Origin: Bacillota bacterium
GTDB lineage: Bacteria > Bacillota > Clostridia > Christensenellales > CAG-138
DNA: 44,075 nucleotides
NCBI GenBank assembly: GCA_023399275.1
Contig: JAEWQH010000010.1
Span: 1-44,075 of the forward strand
Direction of reading: 5' to 3'
Part shown: in pieces, positions 1 through 7,958 of the stretch
Position numbering within the stretch: the stretch's first letter is position 1
Layout of the letters: every line of letters begins with the position of its first letter
Position numbers and translations under genes: made by a program
The notes under the pieces: generated by a model
Database searches by the model: none
Seen by the model: only the letters and a program-made list of their open reading frames with translations
Told to the model about the DNA's origin: nothing

Positions 1-130
1 GCTCGACACGCTCAACGCAGGCATCTTGACCAAAGACCTCGTCGGGCTTGTCGAGGGCTCCTCTTACACCGCGGTCACAAGCCTCGCCTTCATCCGCGCC
101 ATCCGCACTCGCCTCGAAAAACGGATGTAA
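1..130 (+). CDS. icd: Isocitrate dehydrogenase (NADP type), C-terminal end only
   Basis: The open frame entering from the left edge (first full codon at base 2) ends with TAA at 128-130 and gives 42 residues. They contain AGILTKDL followed by a Phe-Ile segment and a basic tail. This matches the C-terminus of eukaryotic-type homodimeric NADP isocitrate dehydrogenases, where a 'T.e.G.mTkDLa' motif precedes a final 'F.d.i...L' helix. The enzyme oxidatively decarboxylates isocitrate to 2-oxoglutarate in the cytoplasm. Only the tail is visible, so catalytic residues cannot be checked. It is followed at once by an intrinsic terminator and converges on trpG, so it is a separate transcription unit. 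The family call rests on one short motif. Confidence 0.65.
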   Translation, partial: LDTLNAGILTKDLVGLVEGSSYTAVTSLAFIRAIRTRLEKRM

Positions 131-147
131 CCTCTTGCACAAGCGCT

Positions 148-179
148 GAGCCTCTGCCGCAACAGGCAGAGGCTCTTTT
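148..179 (+). terminator. Intrinsic terminator after isocitrate dehydrogenase
   Basis: A perfect 11-bp stem, GAGCCTCTGCC (148-158) with GGCAGAGGCTC (165-175) and a six-base loop, is followed by TTTTA. It lies 17 bases past the stop codon. The minus-strand side has no clear U-tract, so it may only partly stop transcripts coming from trpG. Confidence 0.9.
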
Positions 180-211
180 ATCGCCGCGTATATCTTGTTT
201 CCCCCGCGTCC

Positions 212-778
212 CTACGGGCGGTGCAGGAAGTTCTCCATGATCCGGCCGCCGTACTCAGAGAGGAACGATTCCGGGTGGAATTGAACACCGAATACCGCGT
301 CCGTTTTGTGCGCGATCGCCGCCGCTTCGCCGCAGCATGTTGCGACGACGTCGAACTCTTTGGGGATCTGCGATACAGGCACGGTGAGCGAATGATAAAA
401 CCCCGCATAAAAACGATCCGGCACACCGGCGAACAGCGGGCTCTTTCCCGTCACCTCAACCGGCAGGCTCTGGCCCTGGCGGATCGGCTCCATCTGCGCG
501 CAAGCTGCCCCGTAGGCCGCGCAAAGAACCCGGTATCCAAGGCAGATCCCCAGCATCGGGATGCGTCCTGCAAGCGCCTGGACAATCTCTATCGTATTTC
601 CCGCCAGCTCCGGCAGCGCACTGCCGCCGGAGAGGATGATGTGTGAAGGCGCAGCCTCCCAAACCGCCGCCGGCGTGATCCGGTCGTTGCGAACGATCCG
701 GATATCGGGGTCAAACTGCCCGGCAAGCTGGTAGATGTTGTTGGAGCAGCCGTCGTAGTTATCGATCAGCAGAATCAT
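212..778 (-). CDS. trpG: TrpG-like glutamine amidotransferase (divergent)
   Basis: Class I glutamine amidotransferase of 188 aa. It would release ammonia from glutamine for the TrpE-like partner encoded just upstream. The nucleophile Cys79 is in GICLG, and His168 and Glu170 are in QFHPES, so the triad is complete. The start is the ATG at 776-778, giving MILLIDNYDG; this lies inside the end of trpE (20-base overlap), which suggests translational coupling. Odd points: the usual LSPGPG oxyanion-strand motif reads LSGGSA (49-54), and the usual GHQ after the nucleophile Cys reads GYR. It therefore looks like a paralogue rather than a housekeeping TrpG/PabA. It is the last gene of the operon that starts at 9371. 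Confidence 0.85.
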   Translation of the reverse strand: MILLIDNYDGCSNNIYQLAGQFDPDIRIVRNDRITPAAVWEAAPSHIILSGGSALPELAGNTIEIVQALAGRIPMLGICLGYRVLCAAYGAACAQMEPIRQGQSLPVEVTGKSPLFAGVPDRFYAGFYHSLTVPVSQIPKEFDVVATCCGEAAAIAHKTDAVFGVQFHPESFLSEYGGRIMENFLHRP

Positions 779-2264
779 TCGCTTCTCCTCCCGTCGCAGA
801 CTGGATGGCCTCCAGCATCGCCTCCGCCTTAAACAGGCACTCTTCATATTCCTCCTGCGGCACGCTGTCGATCACGATGCCACCGCCGGCGCGTACGGTG
901 ATCTCTCCGTTTTTTTTGAAGGCGGAGTGGATGAACACAAAAAAGTCCGCATTTCCGTCCAAACCGATATAGCCGAATGTCGCCCCGTAGATACCTCTGC
1001 GCTCCTGCTCGATTTCGCAGATCACCTCGCAGGAGCGGATCTTCGGCGCGCCCGAAACCGCACCAGATGGCGTAATCGCGTTGACGACATCCAGCGCGCC
1101 CATGCCTTCCTTGAGTTCGCCCGTAACCGTCGAACCCAGGTGCATCACGCGCGCGCAGCGGATGATGTTGAGATATCCCTCCACCTTGACGCTGCCGATC
1201 TTGCTCAGATAACCAAATTCATTTCGCGCGTCGTCCACAAGCATGTTGTGTTCGTTGATCGCCTTTTCGTCTGCACGCAACGCCGCAGCCTGGGCGGCGT
1301 CCTCCCCCTGCGTCTTCCCCCGCGCATAGCTGCCGGCAAGCCTCTCGGTCATGACGACGCCGTCTTGCAGCTTCGCAATCGGTTCCGGCGAGGCCATCAC
1401 CGCTTCCGCGTCGTCCGAAGAGAAGTAGCACAAGTACCGCGTGGGGTCGCTTCTGCGCAGAATTCCATAGGTATCGATCAGGCTGCCCTGCGCTTTGACG
1501 CGCTTGCCGTTGGTGAGCACGATCTGGGCGACGTCGCCCTTTTGGATCAGTCGCTTTGCCTGCTCAACCATGCCAAGATACGCGTCCTTTGGGTAGATAT
1601 CGCGAAATGCGCCCGTAAAGCGCAGCCGCCCGGCCGCATCGCTTTCGGCGCTTTTCCCCGGCGAAAGCAGACTCTCCATATACGCCAGCGTACGCTCCGC
1701 CTCGCGGTAATTCTCCTCCAGCCGGTCTGTCGCAATGCTGCAGATCAGATAGATCCGATCTTCCTGCCTGTCAAACACATACAGCCGATCGAGCAGCATC
1801 AGATCAAAGTCGCGGAATCCTTCGGCGTTCTCGGCTGCGATGTGGCAGGCAGGCTCAGTCAAGCGGATATATTCATAAGAAAAATAACCGGCAAATCCAC
1901 CGAAAAACGGCGGAAGCCCCTCCAACCGAGGCGCGGTATTCTGTGAAACGACGGCGCGTAAAAAGTCGGCCGGCCGCGCGCAGGGAATCGAAAACGACGT
2001 CTGCGCGGTCGTGACCGTCACCGTTTGATCCACGCAGGAGACCTGCAACGAAGGCGCAAAGCCGATGTAGGCGTAGCGATCCCAAACGACGCTCCCGTCC
2101 GCGTCGTTGTGCGTGTGTTCCAGCACAAAGAGCTTGTGCGTTACGCGCTTGAGCATGCGCAGCGCGTCAACGGGAGAACGGCCCTCTGCGCCGATCGTCC
2201 TGTAAACGGATACGAGCGGGTATTCGCCCGCAAATGGCTTTAACTCGGACAATGCCGGCTTCAT
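759..2264 (-). CDS. trpE: TrpE-like chorismate-utilising enzyme (anthranilate synthase component I family, divergent)
   Basis: A 501-aa protein with the full TrpE fold: an N-terminal domain (1-200) and the chorismate-binding domain (215-490). Gln247 in VAQIVLT matches the Gln of anthranilate synthases, where isochorismate-type enzymes have Lys. ASPEP (291-295), LAGSYARG (309-316), DEK..NEH (332-339) and SGAPKIR (404-410) are all present. Differences from normal TrpE: LAGS-Y for IAGT-R, DDARNEFGY for DLGRNDLGR, IHSAF with His446 for the conserved IRTA Arg, and LEH (48-50) in place of the LLES Ser that binds tryptophan. It may therefore be insensitive to Trp, with altered substrate handling (inference). 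It overlaps trpG, so the two probably form a complex. It follows the importer genes after a 105-bp gap with hairpins. Confidence 0.85.
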   Translation of the reverse strand: MKPALSELKPFAGEYPLVSVYRTIGAEGRSPVDALRMLKRVTHKLFVLEHTHNDADGSVVWDRYAYIGFAPSLQVSCVDQTVTVTTAQTSFSIPCARPADFLRAVVSQNTAPRLEGLPPFFGGFAGYFSYEYIRLTEPACHIAAENAEGFRDFDLMLLDRLYVFDRQEDRIYLICSIATDRLEENYREAERTLAYMESLLSPGKSAESDAAGRLRFTGAFRDIYPKDAYLGMVEQAKRLIQKGDVAQIVLTNGKRVKAQGSLIDTYGILRRSDPTRYLCYFSSDDAEAVMASPEPIAKLQDGVVMTERLAGSYARGKTQGEDAAQAAALRADEKAINEHNMLVDDARNEFGYLSKIGSVKVEGYLNIIRCARVMHLGSTVTGELKEGMGALDVVNAITPSGAVSGAPKIRSCEVICEIEQERRGIYGATFGYIGLDGNADFFVFIHSAFKKNGEITVRAGGGIVIDSVPQEEYEECLFKAEAMLEAIQSATGGEANDSADR

Positions 2265-2293
2265 ATGGCACCCCTTCCGTGGATTCGGCCCCC

Positions 2294-2334
2294 GCCGGTG
2301 CGCTCCACCGGCCGAGGCCCCGCAAACCGGGGCC
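2294..2334 (-). other. Tandem GC-rich hairpins between importer and trpE
   Basis: Two adjacent perfect 7-bp stems: GCCGGTG/CACCGGC (2294-2312) and GGCCCCG/CGGGGCC (2316-2334). No U-tract follows on the minus strand, so they are not classic terminators. They may stabilise mRNA ends or cut read-through, setting TrpE/TrpG levels below the importer (inference). Confidence 0.55.
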
Positions 2335-2369
2335 CCGACGCCGTCTGATCCTCAATTTTGTTGTTTTTG

Positions 2370-3329
2370 CTAGAGCTGGTTGATCTGCCGCACAAAGTGG
2401 CAGCAGACGAAGTGTCCCGGCGTAACCTCTTCCATCTTTGGGTTCTTTTCAAAACACTTCTGCTGTGCATAGATGCATCGGGCGGCAAAGCGGCAGCCCG
2501 GCTTTGGGTTGATCGGGGAGGTCAGCTCGCCCTTGAGCTTGATGCGCTCTCGCTTGTGGTCGATATCGGCGATGGGTACGGCGCTGATCAGCGCGCGCGT
2601 GTACGGGTGGTAACGGTGGAAGAACAGTTCGTCCGACGCCGCCTTTTCCACCATCTGGCCAAGATACATGACCATGATGTCATTGCTGATATAGCGCACC
2701 ACGGACAGGTCGTGCGTGATGAAGATATACGTCAGCCCCATCTGCTCCTGAATGTCCAGCATCAGGTTGAGCACCTGCGCCTGGATGGAGACGTCGAGCG
2801 CGGAGACCGGCTCGTCGCAGACCACAAATTTCGGGTTGAGTACCAGCGCGCGCGCGATGCCGATGCGCTGGCGGCGGCCGCCGTCCAGTTCATGCGGATA
2901 GGAGTTGACAAACCGCGACGCGAGGCCAACGATGTCCATCATTTCGCAGACGCGTTTTTCGATCTGCGCGCGGCTGCAGCCGCCTGCGATCTGCATCGGC
3001 TCCGCGATGGTTTGGTAGACCGTCATACGCGGGTTGAGTGAAGAAAACGGGTCCTGAAAGATGATCTGCATCTCCCGGCGCAGTTCGGAAAGCTTCTCGC
3101 GCGAGACGTTTGTGATATCCTCTCCCCGGTAGAGAATCTGACCGCCCGTGTTGTCCAGCAGGTGCAGCACGACCCGCCCAAGCGTCGATTTGCCACAGCC
3201 GGACTCGCCGACCACCCCCAGCGTCTCCCCTTCTTCTATCTTGAAACTCACGCCGTCCACCGCATGCAGTGCGCCGGCGTTCACCTTGAAATACTTTTTG
3301 AGATTGTTTACTTCGAGTATGGTGCTCAT
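2370..3329 (-). CDS. Oligopeptide/dipeptide-type ABC importer, ATPase 2 (DppF/OppF family)
   Basis: A 319-aa cytoplasmic ATPase that powers the two permeases encoded upstream. Walker A GESGCGKST, the signature LDGGRRQRIGIARA (LSGGQ-type, with Asp-Gly in place of Ser-Gly) and Walker B VCDEPVSALD are visible. The C-terminal oligo-HPY region has the clustered cysteines typical of the family (PGCRFAARC...C...CC). The start is the ATG at 3327-3329, which overlaps the preceding ATPase stop as ATGA. The substrate cannot be told from the ATPase. The LDGG signature is an uncommon variant of LSGG. In context it imports the compound used, or returns the compound made, by the surrounding aromatic-pathway enzymes (inference). 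Confidence 0.93.
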   Translation of the reverse strand: MSTILEVNNLKKYFKVNAGALHAVDGVSFKIEEGETLGVVGESGCGKSTLGRVVLHLLDNTGGQILYRGEDITNVSREKLSELRREMQIIFQDPFSSLNPRMTVYQTIAEPMQIAGGCSRAQIEKRVCEMMDIVGLASRFVNSYPHELDGGRRQRIGIARALVLNPKFVVCDEPVSALDVSIQAQVLNLMLDIQEQMGLTYIFITHDLSVVRYISNDIMVMYLGQMVEKAASDELFFHRYHPYTRALISAVPIADIDHKRERIKLKGELTSPINPKPGCRFAARCIYAQQKCFEKNPKMEEVTPGHFVCCHFVRQINQL

Positions 3330-4309
3330 GCGTCTCCCTCCCTGCGCTGCGGATGCAGGCAGCGGCAGTAGTGGCCGGCCGACAGCTCGGTCAGCGGAAT
3401 CGCCCCCGCGCGGCATGCATCCGTGCAGTGCGAGCAGCGCGGCGCGAACTTGCAGCCCTCGGGCAGGTTCGTCGGATCCGGCATCAGGCCCGGTATCAGC
3501 TTCAGCCGCTTGCTGGCCGACTTCAGATCCGGCAGGGATTCAAACAGCCCGATCGTGTAGGGATGCGACATGTGCTTGAAGATATCGTACGCCGTACCGA
3601 TCTCCACGATCTCGCCGGCGTAGATCACCGCTACCTCGTCGCACATCTCCGCAACGACGCCAAGGTCATGCGTAATCAGTATCATGGAGGTGCCGAGCCG
3701 ATCCTTCAGGTCGTTCATCATGTCCAGCACCTGCGCCTGAATCGTTACGTCGAGCGCCGTGGTCGGTTCGTCGGCGATCAACAGCTCGGGCGAACAGGCG
3801 AGCGCCATGGCGATCACCACGCGCTGCTTCATGCCGCCGGAAAACTGATGGGGGTACTCCTTGCCCCGATCACCCGGTATACCGACCATCTCGAGGATCT
3901 CCAGCGCGCGGGCGTACGCCTCCTTGCGGCTGATCTTGACATGCAGCCGGATCACCTCGGCGATCTGCTCGCCGACGGTGTCGATCGGGTTCAGGGCGGT
4001 CATGGGATCCTGAAAGATCATCGATATCTTTTTGCCGCGCATGCTGCGCATGGCGGATTCGCTCTTTCGATACAGGTCATCTCCGTCAAACAGGACGGAA
4101 CCGCCGGTAACGCGCCCCTGCGGCTTTGGCAGGATGCGGAGAATCCCCTTGGCGATGGTCGTCTTCCCCGCGCCCGTCTCGCCGACCAACCCCAGCGTGT
4201 GGCCGCGCTCCAGCGTAAAGCTGACGTCGTTGACGGCGCGGCACGTGCCAAGCTCTTTGGTGACATATGTGATGCTCAGGTTCTTCAGCTCTAAAATATA
4301 TTGACTCAT
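3326..4309 (-). CDS. Oligopeptide/dipeptide-type ABC importer, ATPase 1 (DppD/OppD family)
   Basis: A 327-aa ATPase subunit. Walker A is GETGAGKTT, the Q-loop is FQDPMTALNP, the signature is FSGGMKQRVVIAMAL, Walker B is LLIADEPTTALD and the H-loop is ITHDLG. The C-terminal oligo-HPY domain holds APRCSHC and further cysteines, as in DppD proteins. It begins 15 bases after the permease gene and ends in a 4-base ATGA overlap with the second ATPase, so the pair are coupled. It acts as a heterodimer on the inner face of the membrane. Confidence 0.95.
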   Translation of the reverse strand: MSQYILELKNLSITYVTKELGTCRAVNDVSFTLERGHTLGLVGETGAGKTTIAKGILRILPKPQGRVTGGSVLFDGDDLYRKSESAMRSMRGKKISMIFQDPMTALNPIDTVGEQIAEVIRLHVKISRKEAYARALEILEMVGIPGDRGKEYPHQFSGGMKQRVVIAMALACSPELLIADEPTTALDVTIQAQVLDMMNDLKDRLGTSMILITHDLGVVAEMCDEVAVIYAGEIVEIGTAYDIFKHMSHPYTIGLFESLPDLKSASKRLKLIPGLMPDPTNLPEGCKFAPRCSHCTDACRAGAIPLTELSAGHYCRCLHPQRREGDA

Positions 4310-4324
4310 CGTTTCACCCTGTCC

Positions 4325-5194
4325 TCAGTCCTTCCAGCGCGGGTCCATGGCATCACGCAGCCCGTCGCCGAGCAGGTTGAGCGCAAGTACGACCAGCGCG
4401 ATGGCGATGCCGGGGAACGTAACCATGTAGGCGTGATCCAGAATATACACGCGTGCGGCGGAGATCAGCGCGCCCCATTCCGGATACGGCGGCTGCACGC
4501 CGAGCCCGAGAAAGCTCAATGACGCGGCCATCGTAATCGCGCTGCCGACACCCATGGTCACCTGCACGATGATGGGGCTGAGCACATTCGGCAGGATATG
4601 CCGCAGGATGACGCGTGAGTCCTTGGCGTCTATGGCAAAAGCGGCTTCGACGAACTCCTGATTGCGCATCGCCAAGATCGGCCCGCGCACCACCTGCGCA
4701 TAGCGCGGGATCGTTGCGACCGAAACGGCGATGATCGCCCCCTTGATGCCCGTGCCGATCATCGCGGAGATGACGATCGCGAGCAGTGTCTGCGGCAGTG
4801 CCATGAATACATCGAGAATGCGCATGATGATGATATCGGTCCGCTTGCCGTAGAAGGCTGCGATCGCGCCGATGATCACGCCGATGATGGCCGCGGAAAA
4901 CGCCGAGACGAATCCGACCATCAGCGAGATGCGCCCGCCGTAGAGCAGGCGGCTGAAGATATCGCGTCCGAGGTTATCCGTGCCGCAGATGAACTCGCTG
5001 CCTGGCTCTGTAAACTTGCGGGTGATGTCCTGCGCGTCGTAGTCATACGGGGCAATGACGGGGGCCAGCAGGCACAGCACGATCACGGCAAACAGAATCA
5101 CCGCGCCGAATACGGCGGTGGGTTTGCGCATGAAGCGGATCATGACCTCGCCAAACATGCTCCGCTGCTTGATCCGAATGATTTCACTCTGCAT
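4325..5194 (-). CDS. Oligopeptide/dipeptide-type ABC importer, permease 2 (DppC family)
   Basis: An integral membrane permease of 289 aa. The N-terminal cytoplasmic stretch (MQSEIIRIKQRSMFGEVM) is followed by a first membrane helix near residues 30-50. A periplasmic-type loop with CGTDNLGRDIFSRLLYG is the DppC hallmark. The EAA coupling motif lies around FVEAAFAIDAKDSRVILRHILPN. The chosen ATG (5192-5194) has GGAGGA upstream and overlaps the end of the other permease gene by 11 bases. A longer in-frame start exists, but it would add an implausible Arg/Lys-rich leader. Confidence 0.94.
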   Translation of the reverse strand: MQSEIIRIKQRSMFGEVMIRFMRKPTAVFGAVILFAVIVLCLLAPVIAPYDYDAQDITRKFTEPGSEFICGTDNLGRDIFSRLLYGGRISLMVGFVSAFSAAIIGVIIGAIAAFYGKRTDIIIMRILDVFMALPQTLLAIVISAMIGTGIKGAIIAVSVATIPRYAQVVRGPILAMRNQEFVEAAFAIDAKDSRVILRHILPNVLSPIIVQVTMGVGSAITMAASLSFLGLGVQPPYPEWGALISAARVYILDHAYMVTFPGIAIALVVLALNLLGDGLRDAMDPRWKD

Positions 5195-6164
5195 GCGCTG
5201 CTTCCTCCGTGATCTTTTTCCTTTTTGCGGCCTTTCCCACGAACTGCGCTTTGATGCGCGGATCGACATAGGCGTAAAGCATGTCGATCAAGAGGTTGAC
5301 CAGGCTGAAACTCACCGCGAGCAGCAGCACGCTGCCGCGCACCAGCGGGTAGTCGCGCGTCGTGATCGCGTTGACCATCAGACTGCCAAGCCCGGGTATG
5401 GAGAACACCTGCTCGGTGATGACAGCGCCGCACAGCGCGATGCCAAAGGTGCTGCCCGCGACGGTGATGATCGGGATGAGCGCGTTGCGAAAGACATGGT
5501 GGTAAGTGATCACGCTCTCCCTCTGCCCCTTGGCGCGGGCCGTCGTAGCGTAATCCTGCCGGATGCAGTCGAGCATGCTCGCGCGCGTCGTTCGCATCAG
5601 GCTCGCCGTAAACGTAAGTCCCATGGTCATCGCCGGCAGCACGATGTATTTCGGCCCGTACCATCCTGAGACGGGGAACCACTTGAGCTCCACCGCAAAC
5701 CATAGGATCATCAGCAGCCCCAGCCAAAAGATCGGCATCGATACCCCGGCCATGCCGAAGATGCGCAGCACGTTGTCCACCCAGGTGCCCTGATGGTTTG
5801 CCGCCAGAATCCCCAGCAGCACGCCCAGCACCATGGCCACCGCGCAGGTCGCAATCGCCAGCACGAAAGTCGTCGGGAAGCGTTCCAGCAGCGCCGAGGT
5901 GACGTTTTTGCCCGTTTTGTAGGAGATGCCGAAGTCGCCGCGGGAGACGATCCCCCAGATGTACTTGCCGAATTGCTCAAAAAACGGCTTGTCCAGATCA
6001 CGCGCAGCGCGCCACTCGGCGATCTGCGTTTCCGACGCCTGGTCGCCAAGCACGATCGCAGCCGGATCGCCCGGCGTGAAGTACATCATCGTAAAGATCA
6101 GCAGCGCGACGCCGAGGAGCACGGGAATCAACGTCAGGAGCCGTCTTATAAAATACCGAAGCAT
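5184..6164 (-). CDS. Oligopeptide/dipeptide-type ABC importer, permease 1 (DppB family)
   Basis: A 326-aa membrane permease with about six membrane helices. It starts MLRYFIRRLLTLIPVLLGV, the standard DppB N-terminus, followed by FTPGDPA. The DppB-type linker (DKPFFEQFGKYIWGI...GDFGISY) and an EAA-like coupling loop (DYATTARAKGQRESVITYHHVFRNALIP) are clear. RBS AAAGGGA precedes the ATG. It follows the binding-protein gene by 84 bp containing a 10-bp hairpin, and it overlaps the next permease gene. Confidence 0.95.
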   Translation of the reverse strand: MLRYFIRRLLTLIPVLLGVALLIFTMMYFTPGDPAAIVLGDQASETQIAEWRAARDLDKPFFEQFGKYIWGIVSRGDFGISYKTGKNVTSALLERFPTTFVLAIATCAVAMVLGVLLGILAANHQGTWVDNVLRIFGMAGVSMPIFWLGLLMILWFAVELKWFPVSGWYGPKYIVLPAMTMGLTFTASLMRTTRASMLDCIRQDYATTARAKGQRESVITYHHVFRNALIPIITVAGSTFGIALCGAVITEQVFSIPGLGSLMVNAITTRDYPLVRGSVLLLAVSFSLVNLLIDMLYAYVDPRIKAQFVGKAAKRKKITEEAAHAE

Positions 6165-6192
6165 TTGCGTCCCTTTCCTTCGCGGGGGAAGG

Positions 6193-6221
6193 GGCTGCGA
6201 TGTTTTCGCGGCATCGCAGCC
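6193..6221 (-). other. Intergenic hairpin between binding-protein and permease genes
   Basis: A perfect 10-bp stem, GGCTGCGATG (6193-6202) with CATCGCAGCC (6212-6221), and a 9-base loop, without a U-tract. This position is typical of mRNA-stabilising hairpins that let the binding protein be made in excess over the membrane parts. Confidence 0.6.
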
Positions 6222-6248
6222 TCCTTCGCCCGCCGTATCGATCCGGTC

Positions 6249-7859
6249 TTATTTGAAGTATGCGTTGTTCCAGATCCAGTATTCGCCCGGAATTTCCACG
6301 CCGGCCAAATCGCTGTCAAAGGCGGCGTAGATCGTCATCTGCACGCCGGGCACCCAGTACATCATATCGTCGATGAAGGCTTCCTGGAATTCCTTGTAGA
6401 GCGCGACGCGAGCGTCGGTATCCATCTCCTTGGAAATCCTGTCGAGATAATCCGTATACACGGGTCCGGTCACCGTGTCCGCCTCTACGTTGATCGCGGT
6501 GAAGCCCATGCTCGTGCTCAGGAAGGTCACGATGTCTCCGCTGTTGTTGTATGCGCCGCGGATATAGAGATCGTAATCGTCGGAGTTGGAGACGATATCG
6601 TTCGTCGTCGCCAGGTCGTATTTCTGGATATCCAGCGTGATGCCGACCTCGGCAAACATGTTGTAGAGCTGCTCGGCCATCAGCTGGCGGCTCGGCGTGC
6701 TATCCACAAGAACGCGCAGCGACAGACCGTCCGCATACCCGGCTTCGGCAAGCAGTTCCTTTGCCTTTTCGGGATTGTAGGTGTAGGGATACTCCGTCTC
6801 CCACTTCGCATCGTAGCCCAGCGCGTTTTTGCCCAGCGGGCTGCTGCAGGACTCCGCTGCGCCGTCAAACGCGCCGGCGCAGATCGCGTCCCAATCGATC
6901 GCATAGGCGATCGCCTGGCGCACCGCCAGCTTGGAGAGCGCTTCGTTTTTGAGGTTGCAGCCGAGGAAGACCGAGACGATGCTCGGCTGCTCGTCGTAGC
7001 CGACGACGCCTTCGATATTGCAGGCAGAGTTGTAGTTTTCGAGTGAGAGGTTGAAGAGCACGTCAACGCCGCCGGTCTGCAGCTCCATCAGCGCCACGGA
7101 GTTCTCCGTGATGATGCGGACGATGATGGTCTCGATCTTCGGCGCACCGTACCAGTGATCCGGGAAGGCCTTGAACACCATCCGGTCGCCCGAGATCCAC
7201 TCGTCAAGCACATAGGCCGACGTAGTCATGGGGTCGAGGTAAAACTCGTCCGCGGACGCCGCAGCTTCATAAGCGGACTTTTCGATGATGCCGATCGCGA
7301 GGAACGCACTCTGCCAAACGCCGTTGATCTCGGCAAACTTGAGGTAGAGCGTGTTGTCGTCCACGATCTTGCTGTTGTCGAAGTCGATGAACTCCAGCTG
7401 GCTGCCGGAGGAGGTGTCCTGCTTGCCGTAGACCAGCGATGCAAGCACGTCCTCCGCGGTCATGGTGTTGCCGTCGTGGAATTTCACGCCCTTGCGCAGA
7501 TTCAGCGTAACGCCGAGGTTATCGTCGTCGAGCTGATAGCTTTCGCAGATGGAGGGCTCATATTCGCCCTTGCTGTTGCGCGTGAAGAGATAGTCGTAGA
7601 TCAGGCGGTTGTAGGTCATGTTCGCAAGGTTGTTGATCGTGTCGCTGCGCAGGCGGCCCGGGTCGCCATTGGTGACGATCACCAGCGTATCCTGCGAGGA
7701 CACGACGTCGGCATCCACCGGCAGCTCCGTCACGGAGTCCTCCGTGGTGGTCTGCTCCGCGGTATTCTGCTCCTCGGCGGGTTCGCTTGCACTCGTACAG
7801 CCGCCGAACACAGCCGCCGTCATCAGCAGGCAAAGAAGGAGAGCGAAAAGTTTTTTCAT
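6249..7859 (-). CDS. Extracellular solute-binding lipoprotein, family 5 (DppA/OppA type)
   Basis: A 536-aa lipoprotein. Residues 1-20 are a lipoprotein signal with lipobox FGGC and acylated Cys21, followed by an acidic Glu/Thr-rich linker (22-50). The mature part has SBP_bac_5 features: RLIYDYLF and the LRKGVKFHDGNTMTAEDVLASL motif. It binds the substrate outside the membrane and hands it to the two permeases. Family 5 proteins bind peptides but also nickel, sugars and other small solutes, so the ligand is open. AAGGATGG lies upstream of the ATG. A palindrome and a possible -10 box lie in the 99-bp gap before it, so it may have its own promoter. Confidence 0.95.
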   Translation of the reverse strand: MKKLFALLLCLLMTAAVFGGCTSASEPAEEQNTAEQTTTEDSVTELPVDADVVSSQDTLVIVTNGDPGRLRSDTINNLANMTYNRLIYDYLFTRNSKGEYEPSICESYQLDDDNLGVTLNLRKGVKFHDGNTMTAEDVLASLVYGKQDTSSGSQLEFIDFDNSKIVDDNTLYLKFAEINGVWQSAFLAIGIIEKSAYEAAASADEFYLDPMTTSAYVLDEWISGDRMVFKAFPDHWYGAPKIETIIVRIITENSVALMELQTGGVDVLFNLSLENYNSACNIEGVVGYDEQPSIVSVFLGCNLKNEALSKLAVRQAIAYAIDWDAICAGAFDGAAESCSSPLGKNALGYDAKWETEYPYTYNPEKAKELLAEAGYADGLSLRVLVDSTPSRQLMAEQLYNMFAEVGITLDIQKYDLATTNDIVSNSDDYDLYIRGAYNNSGDIVTFLSTSMGFTAINVEADTVTGPVYTDYLDRISKEMDTDARVALYKEFQEAFIDDMMYWVPGVQMTIYAAFDSDLAGVEIPGEYWIWNNAYFK

Positions 7860-7882
7860 TTTATTCCATCCTTTCTCGTTTT

Positions 7883-7907
7883 ATCATAATCTTCCGCACG
7901 CGGAAGA
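7883..7907 (-). promoter_or_regulatory. Possible internal promoter with 18-bp palindrome
   Basis: TCTTCCGCACGCGGAAGA (7890-7907) is an 18-bp palindrome with only the two central bases unpaired. Directly downstream on the minus strand is TATGAT (7888-7883), a good -10 box; no good -35 is seen. A two-base centre is too tight for an RNA hairpin, so a protein operator is more likely. The arms differ from the dyads near 9500 and 9636. Confidence 0.45.
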
Positions 7908-7927
7908 CCAGATCGGTGGGAGTTGCA

Positions 7928-7943
7928 CCCGGCCTGAGCCGGG
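7928..7943 (-). other. Hairpin after the isochorismate-synthase-type gene
   Basis: CCCGGC (7928-7933) pairs with GCCGGG (7938-7943) across a four-base loop, 16-31 bases past the stop codon at 7959. There is no U-tract. It may be a weak terminator or a processing site before the importer genes. Confidence 0.4.
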
Positions 7944-7958
7944 CCGCGCCGGACGCCG

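Noticed and set aside
927..1946. Long open frame opposite trpE, and similar ones opposite the importer, ThDP, hydG and hydE genes
   Set aside because: They are shadows caused by GC-rich codon use on the other strand; the products are Arg/His-rich with no domain and no ribosome site.
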